From NCBI GenBank assembly GCA_045596285.1, contig JAZOCA010000021.1:1-32321 (forward strand): a DNA stretch of 32,321 nucleotides, in the 5' to 3' direction. Below, one piece after another: positions 7,124 to 13,855 of this stretch. Both the position numbers and the translations under genes were made by a program. This DNA comes from HGM11416 sp045596285 (GTDB lineage Bacteria; Bacillota; Clostridia; Christensenellales; Borkfalkiaceae). How positions within the stretch are numbered: position 1 is the first letter of the stretch; the number at the start of each line of letters is the position of its first letter. The notes under the pieces were generated by a model. The model did not search any database and was not told the origin of the DNA. It saw nothing but the letters and a program-made list of their open reading frames with translations.

Positions 7124-8126
7124 TGCAATTGTCAATCTTATAATTTTAGCGCTGTGGATGACGGTTGCACTCGTTCTTATCTTTTTTGCAAACGTAAAAT
7201 TTTCCATTTCTGCGCTAGATATATTTATGTATTCACTTGCGGGATTTTTGGTGCATTACGCACTTTCGCTACTTTTTCACGAGTTAGGGCATTTGATTTT
7301 TGGCGCGTTTTGCCATATGAGGCCGATTTACGTTAATTTCGGGCTATTTTCAGTTAGAACTTATCCCGAAAAAAAAGTTGGGTTTTTTACCTATTTTTCA
7401 CGCGAGGCAGGCGAAAGCAGTTTTGTCCCCAAGAAAAAAATCAAACCAAAGCACGTTAAAATTTTATCTTTAGGCGGTTTAATTTTTTCGCTAATTTACG
7501 CTTTGTTTTGCCTTTGTACTTTAATTTATTCATCTAATCCATTACTGTTTTGTTTTATGGGTATAGGCAGTTGTTCGGCGTTTTATCTTCTTACGGTAAA
7601 CGTTTTGCCTTTTGATAAAACGTCAGACGGCGCTTTAATTTTAAACAAACAAGGCTATTGTGACGTAATAACTGCTGTATCTAACCACCAAATGAAAGTG
7701 ATGCAGAACGTCGTTCCCGAAGAAGCGGTGGTTTTTAAAAAATCTTCAGAACCGTTTGCCGTTTATTATCACTACTGTTACCTGCTTATGCAAAACAGAA
7801 AGGAAGAAGCATATTATTTAATTCTTACCTTAGAAAACAAATTAAATGACTTAACAGACGACGAATATACGCTTTTATTCCCGGAAATCCTTTTTGTTTC
7901 TTGCATAAAAAACAGAATGGATGAAGATCTTAAAAACAGGGCAGAAGTTTTTTTTGCCGAAGAAGAAGCGCATCCTTCTGCAGTTAGGGCGCACTTTATT
8001 TATAGAAAGACCACGGGCGATAAAGAATGGGCAAAAATCTTGCTTGGCAGTTATAAAAATCTTTTAACTTCTTGCCCGAACTTTATCTTAAGTGTTGAAA
8101 AACAATTTTCCGAACATATTCACTAA
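7104..8126 (+). CDS. M50-like (site-2 protease-type) membrane metalloprotease
   Basis: 340 residues. Several membrane helices lie in the first half (about 8-30, 40-58, 120-142, 146-167). The zinc motif HELGH (His59, Glu60, His63) lies at the start of a helix, and a second motif NVLPFDKTSDG (Asn166 to Gly176) matches the N-x-x-P-x-x-x-x-D-G signature that supplies the third zinc ligand in M50 intramembrane proteases. The C-terminal ~160 residues look soluble and helical, possibly TPR-like, and I do not recognise them. Such proteases cut membrane-bound regulators, but no anti-sigma factor or PDZ domain is visible here, and it is not a typical SpoIVFB or RseP. It overlaps the ppx-like gene by 20 bases and probably shares its operon. 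Confidence 0.7.
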   Translation: MRSRKIDAIVNLIILALWMTVALVLIFFANVKFSISALDIFMYSLAGFLVHYALSLLFHELGHLIFGAFCHMRPIYVNFGLFSVRTYPEKKVGFFTYFSREAGESSFVPKKKIKPKHVKILSLGGLIFSLIYALFCLCTLIYSSNPLLFCFMGIGSCSAFYLLTVNVLPFDKTSDGALILNKQGYCDVITAVSNHQMKVMQNVVPEEAVVFKKSSEPFAVYYHYCYLLMQNRKEEAYYLILTLENKLNDLTDDEYTLLFPEILFVSCIKNRMDEDLKNRAEVFFAEEEAHPSAVRAHFIYRKTTGDKEWAKILLGSYKNLLTSCPNFILSVEKQFSEHIH

Positions 8127-8131
8127 CGTTC

Positions 8132-8166
8132 AAAATAGCCGTTAATCGCGCTATAGCATACTTTTT
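8132..8166 (+). repeat. Intergenic stem-loop element, copy 2 (forward)
   Basis: A-rich left flank, core GTTAATCGCGCTATAGC (8141-8157), T-run CTTTTT on the right. Stem pairing is poorer than in other copies. It lies 6 bases after the M50-like stop codon. Confidence 0.65.
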
Positions 8167-8192
8167 CTTACTAAAGGAGCAATAAGTAATAA

Positions 8193-9047
8193 ATGAAAGA
8201 ATTTTTTGCAGTCGATTTACACACGGGAACTAGCGAAAGCGAAAAACTCGTTTCAAAGGTGTTAAGTGAAAAAACAACTAAAGAACAGGTCGACTTTTCT
8301 AACAAGATAAAAGAATACGAAAAAAAGGCGACTTTACCAACTTGGCTAGTTGTGGTAAGAGTTGTTGTTTTCATTCTTGCCGTTTTATTTTTTATGGCAT
8401 TCTTTGCAAATCTAACGCAAGTAGAAGATGGGGATAAAATACCTTCGCAAAGTTGGATAGTTTTCGTTTTTGCCATCATTTGCCTAATCGCATCTTGCTT
8501 AGTTACTATAATAAAGAAAAGACGGGCTAAAAAAGTGGCAACAAGCCAGGAATATACAGACTGTATAAAGGGTGGAGAAGAACTTTACAAAAGATCTTTA
8601 AACGAACTTGGAATTCCACAAGACGCCCCAAGCGTTGACGTTTTTATCACGGTTTACACAACGAAAAGCGGTAAGGTAAAGCCCGCTACTAAACTGTTTG
8701 ATTTCGTTAATACTTCCGTTAAAATTTTCAGCGACGAAAACACCTTTAGTTTTGCAGATCTACAAACTGTTTTCACCTTGCAAAAAAGTTGGTTTAAGGG
8801 ATTTGAAAAAATAGAAAAAAGAGTTACTTTTAACGTATGGCATAAAGAAAAATCAAATCTTTCAGATGAATATAAGCAGTATGGAGTAAAGGTGAACGGC
8901 GGTGGCGTTTTATACGTTAAAAACTGCGTGAAAATTCTTTTCGAAAAGGATGAAACGCAATACTATATAGTTATTCCGCCATACGATAGCGATATGGTTT
9001 TAAGCCATATTCAAGGCACTAATAAAAAGATTAAAAAGAACAAATAA
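8193..9047 (+). CDS. Two-helix membrane protein of unknown function
   Basis: 284 residues that I do not recognise. A soluble N-terminus of about 48 residues with charged helix (NKIKEYEKKA) leads into two close membrane helices (about 50-72 and 90-110), a basic stop-transfer (KKRRAKK), and a C-terminal domain of about 165 residues. That domain, with alternating strands such as SVDVFITVYTTKSG, TFSFADLQTVFTL and VLYVKNCVKILFEKDETQYYIVIPPYD, resembles bacterial PH-like or DUF3137-type membrane-anchored sensor domains, but this is only an impression. An AAAGGAG site lies 12 bases before ATG, slightly far. The next gene overlaps the stop codon by one base, so the two are probably translated together. 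Confidence 0.6.
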   Translation: MKEFFAVDLHTGTSESEKLVSKVLSEKTTKEQVDFSNKIKEYEKKATLPTWLVVVRVVVFILAVLFFMAFFANLTQVEDGDKIPSQSWIVFVFAIICLIASCLVTIIKKRRAKKVATSQEYTDCIKGGEELYKRSLNELGIPQDAPSVDVFITVYTTKSGKVKPATKLFDFVNTSVKIFSDENTFSFADLQTVFTLQKSWFKGFEKIEKRVTFNVWHKEKSNLSDEYKQYGVKVNGGGVLYVKNCVKILFEKDETQYYIVIPPYDSDMVLSHIQGTNKKIKKNK

Positions 9048-9352
9048 TGAAAAAAGTAAAAATAACCGCCTTAAAACGTGCGGTACACGAAGATTTAATT
9101 TCTCTATACGAAAACCCCATTGAACACGCTTGCGACGTGAAAATAGGGCAGTCTTTTATAAGCGTTAACGGCGAAATGCCAGCGGGGTTTTGCCAAAGCG
9201 CGTGGTTTAGCCTTTCCGAATGGGTAGAACGTCTATCGCAGGGCGAAAGCAATTTTTACGGCGGTTGGATGAAGAATCCATATTCTGCTATGATTTCTTG
9301 TAACGATGGGTTTCGCCCCGTAAGTTTTTATCTTGAAGTTATAGATGAATAA
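9047..9352 (+). CDS. TIGR04076-family small protein
   Basis: 101 residues. The sequence follows the TIGR04076 pattern closely: a start such as MKKVKITALKR, a Cys in HACDVKIGQSF, then GEMPAGFCQSAW, and a C-terminal CNDGFRPVSFYLE with a conserved cysteine. These small cysteine-containing proteins are widespread in anaerobes and have no established function; the invariant cysteines hint at metal or redox binding. It starts at the stop of the membrane protein (TAATGA junction) and is followed by a stem-loop element. Confidence 0.75.
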   Translation: MKKVKITALKRAVHEDLISLYENPIEHACDVKIGQSFISVNGEMPAGFCQSAWFSLSEWVERLSQGESNFYGGWMKNPYSAMISCNDGFRPVSFYLEVIDE

Positions 9353-9354
9353 TA

Positions 9355-9391
9355 AAAAAACGCTGATAACGCACTTATAGCCCAACTTTTT
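9355..9391 (+). repeat. Intergenic stem-loop element, copy 3 (forward)
   Basis: AAAAAACGCTGATAACGCAC-type core with CTTATAG, then a T-run ending near 9391. The inner stem pairs GCTgATA with TATaGC. It belongs to the GATAAC...CTTATAG sub-type, with copies 8 and 14, and lies just after the TIGR04076 stop. Confidence 0.6.
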
Positions 9392-9419
9392 AATAATTTT
9401 ATTTACTAAAGAGAATTGT

Positions 9420-10649
9420 ATGAACGCAAAAAAAGAATTTTCGCGCGCAAAAACAGCGTGCTATTTATCTAATATAACTATGGCAGTGGTGGCAATTTTG
9501 TCGCCACTTTTATTTGTAACTTTCCGTGAAGAATACGGCATAAGCTATACTGCGCTTGGGTTTTTAGCGGTTATTTGCTTTTGTTCGCAACTTGCAATAG
9601 ACCTTGTTTTTTCATTCTTGCCAAAACTGTTCGATCCAATAAAAGCAATAAAAGTCACACCGCTTGTAACCACGATCGGTTTTATAGTTTACGGCCTAAT
9701 GCCAATGATATTTAATAAGTACGTGTTTTTGTGGGTGGCAATAGGCACGGTGATTTTTTCGGTTGCGTCTGGGCTTAACGAAGTTTTAATAAGCCCGCTT
9801 GTGGCGTCTATCCCAAGCGATAACCCAGAACGGGAAATGAGTAATCTACATTCCGTTTATGCGTGGGGGGTAGTTGTAGTAGTAGTTTTAAGTACGGCGT
9901 TTTTAAAACTCGTTGGAAGAACAAACTGGTTTTATTTGCCCTTAATTTGGTCGGTGCTTGCGTTCGTTACCTTTATAATAATGATGAGCGCAAAGATGCC
10001 AAGCATTAAGCTTGGCAACGAAGGTGGAAAAAAGGATAGCGTTAAAATCACGCGGATACTACCTTACGCCTTGGTTATTTTCTTTGGTGGTGCAAGCGAA
10101 ATTGCAATGACTCAATGGTGTTCAGGTTATTTAGAAAAGGTTATGGGGTTAAGCAAAACTTGGGGCGATATATTCGGGCTTGCGCTGTTTGCTTTGTTTT
10201 TAGGCTTAGGCAGAACGCTTTATGCAAAGCGCGGTAAAAATATCGAAAGAGTATTGTTTTTAGGCTTTGCGGTTGCAAGCGTTTGCTATATGGTTGCAGG
10301 GTTTGTTAGTATTCCTATAATTGCGCTTGGCGCGTGCGTGTTAACTGGTTTTTGCGTTTCTATGTTATGGCCAGGTACGTTGATATATTGTTCAAATAAA
10401 TATCCGTCGGGCGGGGTAATTATGTATGCTTTGCTTGCCGCAGGCGGTGATTTAGGCGGATCTATAGCCCCGCAAGCGGTTGGCGCTGTTTCAGACTTGT
10501 TTGCAGTATCGCCTCTTGCTTTAAAATTAGCGCAAACTTTAAACTTAACAACCGAACAGGTTGGTATGAAAGCGGGTATATTATGCGCGGTAATTTTTCC
10601 CATATTAGGCGCGCTAACGGTGTTTTTAATAGAGCGTAAAAAAAACTAA
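9420..10649 (+). CDS. Major facilitator superfamily transporter
   Basis: 409 residues with about 12 hydrophobic segments in two six-helix halves joined by a cytosolic loop (about residues 192-210, rich in Lys and Gly). MFS features include the N-half loop after helix 2-3 (KLFDPIKAIKV) and the conserved N-half motif GLNEVLISPLVASIPSDN. The overall look is that of the FucP/sugar-type or YbjJ-like MFS subfamilies, but the substrate cannot be told. The gene stands alone between two stem-loop elements, and the second of these (10653-10687) looks like its terminator. The start codon has only a weak ribosome site (AAAGAGAA). Confidence 0.88.
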   Translation: MNAKKEFSRAKTACYLSNITMAVVAILSPLLFVTFREEYGISYTALGFLAVICFCSQLAIDLVFSFLPKLFDPIKAIKVTPLVTTIGFIVYGLMPMIFNKYVFLWVAIGTVIFSVASGLNEVLISPLVASIPSDNPEREMSNLHSVYAWGVVVVVVLSTAFLKLVGRTNWFYLPLIWSVLAFVTFIIMMSAKMPSIKLGNEGGKKDSVKITRILPYALVIFFGGASEIAMTQWCSGYLEKVMGLSKTWGDIFGLALFALFLGLGRTLYAKRGKNIERVLFLGFAVASVCYMVAGFVSIPIIALGACVLTGFCVSMLWPGTLIYCSNKYPSGGVIMYALLAAGGDLGGSIAPQAVGAVSDLFAVSPLALKLAQTLNLTTEQVGMKAGILCAVIFPILGALTVFLIERKKN

Positions 10650-10652
10650 AAT

Positions 10653-10689
10653 AAAAGTGTTGATAATCGACCTATATCGGCACTTTTTT
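10653..10689 (+). repeat. Intergenic stem-loop element, copy 4 (forward), probable terminator
   Basis: A 12-bp stem, AAAAGTGTTGAT (10653-10664) with ATCGGCACTTTT (10676-10687), including two G-U pairs. The loop is AATCGACCTAT and T continues to 10689. It begins 4 bases after the MFS stop codon. Confidence 0.8.
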
Positions 10690-10837
10690 GTTTTGGTTTT
10701 TAAGTTGAAAGGAAATAAAAAAGACTTTTGTATATGTGTTTACTTGTTGAATTTTTAACATCTGTTTTACCTAAGTCATAAAACAAAATGCAATTATTTG
10801 GCAAAAAAATGTAAAACTATTTATTTTAATAAATAAG
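10690..10837. other. AT-rich stretch without a recognised gene
   Basis: Part of the 414-base gap between the MFS and lipoprotein genes. I see no coding sequence or clear hairpin here; the gap's content is the stem-loop at its left end, then the promoter and folded leader at its right end. Confidence 0.5.
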
Positions 10838-10866
10838 TTGCAGTAAATATAAAAAAATGATAAAAT
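10838..10866 (+). promoter_or_regulatory. Sigma-A promoter of the leucine-rich lipoprotein gene
   Basis: TTGCAG (10838-10843), a 17-base spacer, TAAAAT (10861-10866). The expected first transcribed base, G at about 10873, is exactly the first base of the outer stem of the folded leader, which supports both calls. Confidence 0.75.
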
Positions 10867-10872
10867 AAATTT

Positions 10873-11040
10873 GCGACATAAAATTTAATCCGTTAAAAAG
10901 TATACTTATAGGGCATAAGTGTACCTTTTCGCGTTACATAAAACCTTTTTAACGGGTTGATAAAAAATTTTGCGTCGCGGCAAAAGCGAAAGTCACTTTT
11001 ATTAGGTCTCGTTTGCTTTTGTAAACGGCACTTTTTATTT
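10873..11040 (+). ncRNA. Nested structured 5' leader RNA of unknown type
   Basis: Three nested stems are visible: GCGAC..AAAATTT (10873-10886) with AAATTTTG.GTCGC (10965-10978), CCGTTAAAAAG (10890-10900) with CTTTTTAACGG (near 10945-10956), and an inner hairpin GTATACTTAT with ATAAGTGTAC (10901-10922, one G-U pair). A separate 10-bp stem follows: CAAAAGCGAA (10981-10990) with TTTGCTTTTG (11012-11021), then a T-rich stretch before the ribosome site. The leader is about 190 bases long. It does not match the c-di-GMP, M-box or other riboswitch cores I know. It may be a riboswitch, an RNA thermometer-like structure or an RNA-stabilising fold. Confidence 0.5.
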
Positions 11041-11063
11041 TACGTTTTTGTTGGAGGTAAAAA

Positions 11064-13550
11064 ATGAGAAACCGTTTTTATAAAATGCTTGTTTTAGCGT
11101 TAGCATTTGCTTTTGCACTTTGCTTAAGCGCTTCACTTACGGCGTGTGGAAAAGTTTCGGAGCAAAGCTATTTTTCTTTTAACAGTTTAACTGTGCAAGG
11201 TAATAACGTTTACGGCACGGTATCTAACGCGACGGAGGTTTTTGAATTTGAAAACGAAATAACTGCAGACAAAATGTGTGAATACGTTGTTAGTTTAGAT
11301 GAATTCGGCATTCAAACCTCACTAACAAAAACAGTTCCGCTTGCTATTGGCGATAATACCTTTTATATATTCGAAAGCGTAGACGGCGCGCCTAAAAACA
11401 CCTTTATTGTAACCATTCGCCGTAAGCCTGTTTATACTGTAACCTTTAATTCAAACTGCGGAACGCCTATTCAAAGTCAAACGGTGGAAGAAGGTTATTT
11501 GGCAAGCACGCCAACCGAACAAATAACAAAACTAGGTTATACTTTTACAGGTTGGGACTTTGATTTTACCGCCCCCATAACACAAAGCATAACCATTGAT
11601 GCAAAATTTGAAGTAAAGCCCGAAATGGCAAACTTTAACTTTACCTCTAATTTTTCCACTTGCGAAATAACAAGTTTAAAAGATAACACCGTAACCCAAG
11701 TTATTATACCAGACTACGTAACTTCTATTGGTGATTCTGCGTTCTGGAGTTGTGATGGTTTAACGTCAGTGGTAATAGGTGAGGGTGTAACTTCTATTGG
11801 TGACTCTGCGTTCTATGGTTGCGATAGTTTAACGTCAGTAGAAACAGGTGATAGCGTAACTTCTATTGGTTCTTATGCGTTCGCTTATTGCAATAGTTTA
11901 ACTTCAATAGAAATCCCAGCCTCCGTAACTTCTATTGGTGATTTGGCGTTCGCTAATTGCTATAGTTTAACGTCAGTAGAAATAGGTGATAGCGTAACTT
12001 CTATTGGTGATTTGGCGTTCTATGGTTGCAGAAGTTTAACAAGTATAATATTAAGTGAAGATAGCGCAAACTTTAAAGATATAGCTGGCAATTTGTATAC
12101 CAAAGACGGAAAAACCTTGTTGCAGTATGCAATAGGTAAAAAAGACACTTCGTTCACTATACCAAACGGTGTGGAAACTATTGGTTCTTTTGCGTTCTAT
12201 AATTGCGATAGTTTAACGTCAGTGGTAATAGGTGATAGCGTAACTTCTATTGGTTCTTCTGCGTTTGAGTATTGCAAGAGTTTAACGTCGGTAGTAATAG
12301 GCGATAGCGTAACTTCTATTGGTTCTTATGCGTTCGCTGGTTGCGATAGTTTAGCGTCAGTGGTAATAGGTGATAGCGTAACTTCTATTGGTCCTTCTGC
12401 GTTCGAGTATTGCAAGAGTTTAACGTCGGTAGTAATAGGTGATAGCGTAACTTTTATTGGTTCTTATGCGTTCGCTGATTGCGATAGTTTAACCTCAGTA
12501 GAAATAGGTGATAGCGTAACTTCTATTGGTTCTTATGCGTTCGCTGATTGCGATAGTTTAAATGAAATTAAGTTGCCATTTATTGGTAATACTAAAAACG
12601 GAACAATCAATACTCACTTTGGCTATATATTTGGTGCAAGTTCTTATTTTGACAATAATAGATACGTACCATCCTCTTTAAAAAAGGTTATTATCACAAG
12701 TGGTTCATCAATTGATACTAATACTTTCTATGGTTGCAGTGGTTTGGATAGCGTGGTCATCCCCGATAGCGTAACTTCTATTGGTTCTTATGCGTTCTAT
12801 GGTTGCGATAGTTTAACGTCAGTAGAAACAGGTGATAGCGTAACTTCTATTGGATCTTATGCGCTCGCTTATTGCAATAGTTTAACTTCAATAGAAATCC
12901 CAGCCTCCGTAACTTCTATTGGTGATTTGGCGTTCGCTAATTGCTATAGTTTAACGTCAGTGGTAATAGGTGATAGCGTAACTTCTATTGGTTCTTCTGC
13001 GTTCACTAATTGCTATAGTTTAACGTCAGTAGAAATAGGTGATAGCGTAACTTCTATTGGTTTTTATGCGTTCTATAATTGCAGAAGTTTAACGTCAGTA
13101 GTAATAGATGATAGCGTAACTTCTATTGGTTCTTTTGCGTTCTATAATTGCGATAGTTTAACGTCAGTGGTAATAGGTGATAGCGTAACGTCTATTGGTT
13201 CTTCTGCGTTTGAGTATTGCAAGAGTTTAACGTCGGTAGTAATAGGCGATAGCGTAACTTCTATTGGTGATTGTGCGTTCGCTTATTGCTATAGTTTAAC
13301 GTCAGTAGTAATAGGTGATAGCGTAACTTCTATTGGTCCTTCTGCGTTCGAGTATTGCAAGAGTTTAACGTCGGTAGTAATAGGTGATAGCGTAACTTCT
13401 ATTGGTTCTTTTGCGTTCTATAATTGCGATAGTTTAACTTCGATTAAATACCGTGGAACACAAAGCCAGTGGAATGCTATTTCAAAGAGTGATTCTTGGG
13501 ATTACGGTGCTGGTGATTACGCCATAACCTATAATTATGTTGGTGAGTAA
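11064..13550 (+). CDS. BspA-type leucine-rich repeat surface lipoprotein
   Basis: 828 residues. The signal peptide ends in a lipobox LTAC with Cys28, so the protein should be lipid-anchored on the outer face of the membrane. Next come a beta domain (about 35-120) and a Flg_new/InlB B-type repeat (about 123-182: YTVTFNSN... LGYTFTGWDFDF). Then follow 22 leucine-rich repeats of the LRR_5/BspA type, mostly 23 residues with the pattern VTSIGxxAFxxCxSLTSVxIGDS. Two non-repeat islands (about 330-370 and 515-565) interrupt them, and the protein ends in a YRGTQSQW-type cap. Such proteins bind host or neighbour-cell surfaces. The repeats are nearly identical in DNA as well as protein. GGAGG lies 8 bases before the ATG. 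Confidence 0.92.
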   Translation: MRNRFYKMLVLALAFAFALCLSASLTACGKVSEQSYFSFNSLTVQGNNVYGTVSNATEVFEFENEITADKMCEYVVSLDEFGIQTSLTKTVPLAIGDNTFYIFESVDGAPKNTFIVTIRRKPVYTVTFNSNCGTPIQSQTVEEGYLASTPTEQITKLGYTFTGWDFDFTAPITQSITIDAKFEVKPEMANFNFTSNFSTCEITSLKDNTVTQVIIPDYVTSIGDSAFWSCDGLTSVVIGEGVTSIGDSAFYGCDSLTSVETGDSVTSIGSYAFAYCNSLTSIEIPASVTSIGDLAFANCYSLTSVEIGDSVTSIGDLAFYGCRSLTSIILSEDSANFKDIAGNLYTKDGKTLLQYAIGKKDTSFTIPNGVETIGSFAFYNCDSLTSVVIGDSVTSIGSSAFEYCKSLTSVVIGDSVTSIGSYAFAGCDSLASVVIGDSVTSIGPSAFEYCKSLTSVVIGDSVTFIGSYAFADCDSLTSVEIGDSVTSIGSYAFADCDSLNEIKLPFIGNTKNGTINTHFGYIFGASSYFDNNRYVPSSLKKVIITSGSSIDTNTFYGCSGLDSVVIPDSVTSIGSYAFYGCDSLTSVETGDSVTSIGSYALAYCNSLTSIEIPASVTSIGDLAFANCYSLTSVVIGDSVTSIGSSAFTNCYSLTSVEIGDSVTSIGFYAFYNCRSLTSVVIDDSVTSIGSFAFYNCDSLTSVVIGDSVTSIGSSAFEYCKSLTSVVIGDSVTSIGDCAFAYCYSLTSVVIGDSVTSIGPSAFEYCKSLTSVVIGDSVTSIGSFAFYNCDSLTSIKYRGTQSQWNAISKSDSWDYGAGDYAITYNYVGE
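11700..13440 (+). repeat. Coding 69-base tandem repeats with large near-identical duplications
   Basis: The 69-base unit encodes one 23-residue repeat. Beyond single units, 11808-11977 and 12792-12961 are 170-base copies with two differences, and 12183-12323 and 13128-13268 are 141-base copies with one difference. This shows recent duplication or gene conversion inside the gene. Confidence 0.85.
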
Positions 13551-13610
13551 TTTTTAATAATAAAAAGAGTGTTTTCATCCATTTTTTTGTTACAAACAAA
13601 GTAAGAAGAT

Positions 13611-13808
13611 ATGAATAAATTTCCACAAGTGTTATTATTAGGTAATGGTATTAATCGTGCTAAAAACGAAAAAATCAACGTTAATATACAAAAAGAAAAC
13701 TCGGCTTTATTGAAGCCGAGTTTTATAAATTATACATTAAAAATCTCTTATAATAAATTAAGCAACGTGTTTTCATTTGCGCTTTATTTTAAGGAAAAAT
13801 ATTTTTAA
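13611..13808 (+). pseudogene. N-terminal remnant of a SIR2-like protein gene
   Basis: A 65-codon frame whose first 17 residues, MNKFPQVLLLGNGINRA, match the start of bacterial SIR2-like (SIR2_2 / DUF4917-type) proteins, where the GNGINRA loop binds NAD. After that the similarity stops and the frame crosses a hairpin terminator (13696-13724). Intact relatives are several hundred residues long, so this is probably a decayed or truncated gene rather than a functional peptide. SIR2-like domains are common in NAD-depleting phage-defence systems; whether this one was such a gene is inference. A weak ribosome site (AAGAAG) precedes the ATG. The next stem-loop element overlaps its last codon. Confidence 0.55.
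13696..13724 (+). terminator. Hairpin terminator inside the SIR2 remnant
   Basis: AAAACTCGGCTT (13696-13707) pairs with AAGCCGAGTTTT (13713-13724) around TATTG. It follows the lipoprotein gene at a distance of about 145 bases, and lies within the decayed frame. Confidence 0.8.
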
Positions 13809-13840
13809 AAGTGGCGTTATAGCACGATTAACGCCACTTT
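13808..13840 (-). repeat. Intergenic stem-loop element, copy 5 (reverse), best stem
   Basis: Perfect 12-bp stem, AAAGTGGCGTTA (13808-13819) with TAACGCCACTTT (13829-13840), loop TAGCACGAT; on the minus strand the core is TTAATCGTGCTATAA. It lies 15 bases past the 3' end of the minus-strand flavodiiron gene. Confidence 0.85.
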
Positions 13841-13855
13841 ATATCAAAAATAACA

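Noticed and set aside
10873..11040. c-di-GMP riboswitch in front of the surface lipoprotein
   Set aside because: The conserved GCAAA and tetraloop-receptor blocks of the c-di-GMP-I class are missing, and the fold does not match.
11700..13440. Regularly spaced repeats resembling a CRISPR array
   Set aside because: They are in frame with a long open reading frame and encode leucine-rich repeats of 69 bases with no spacers.
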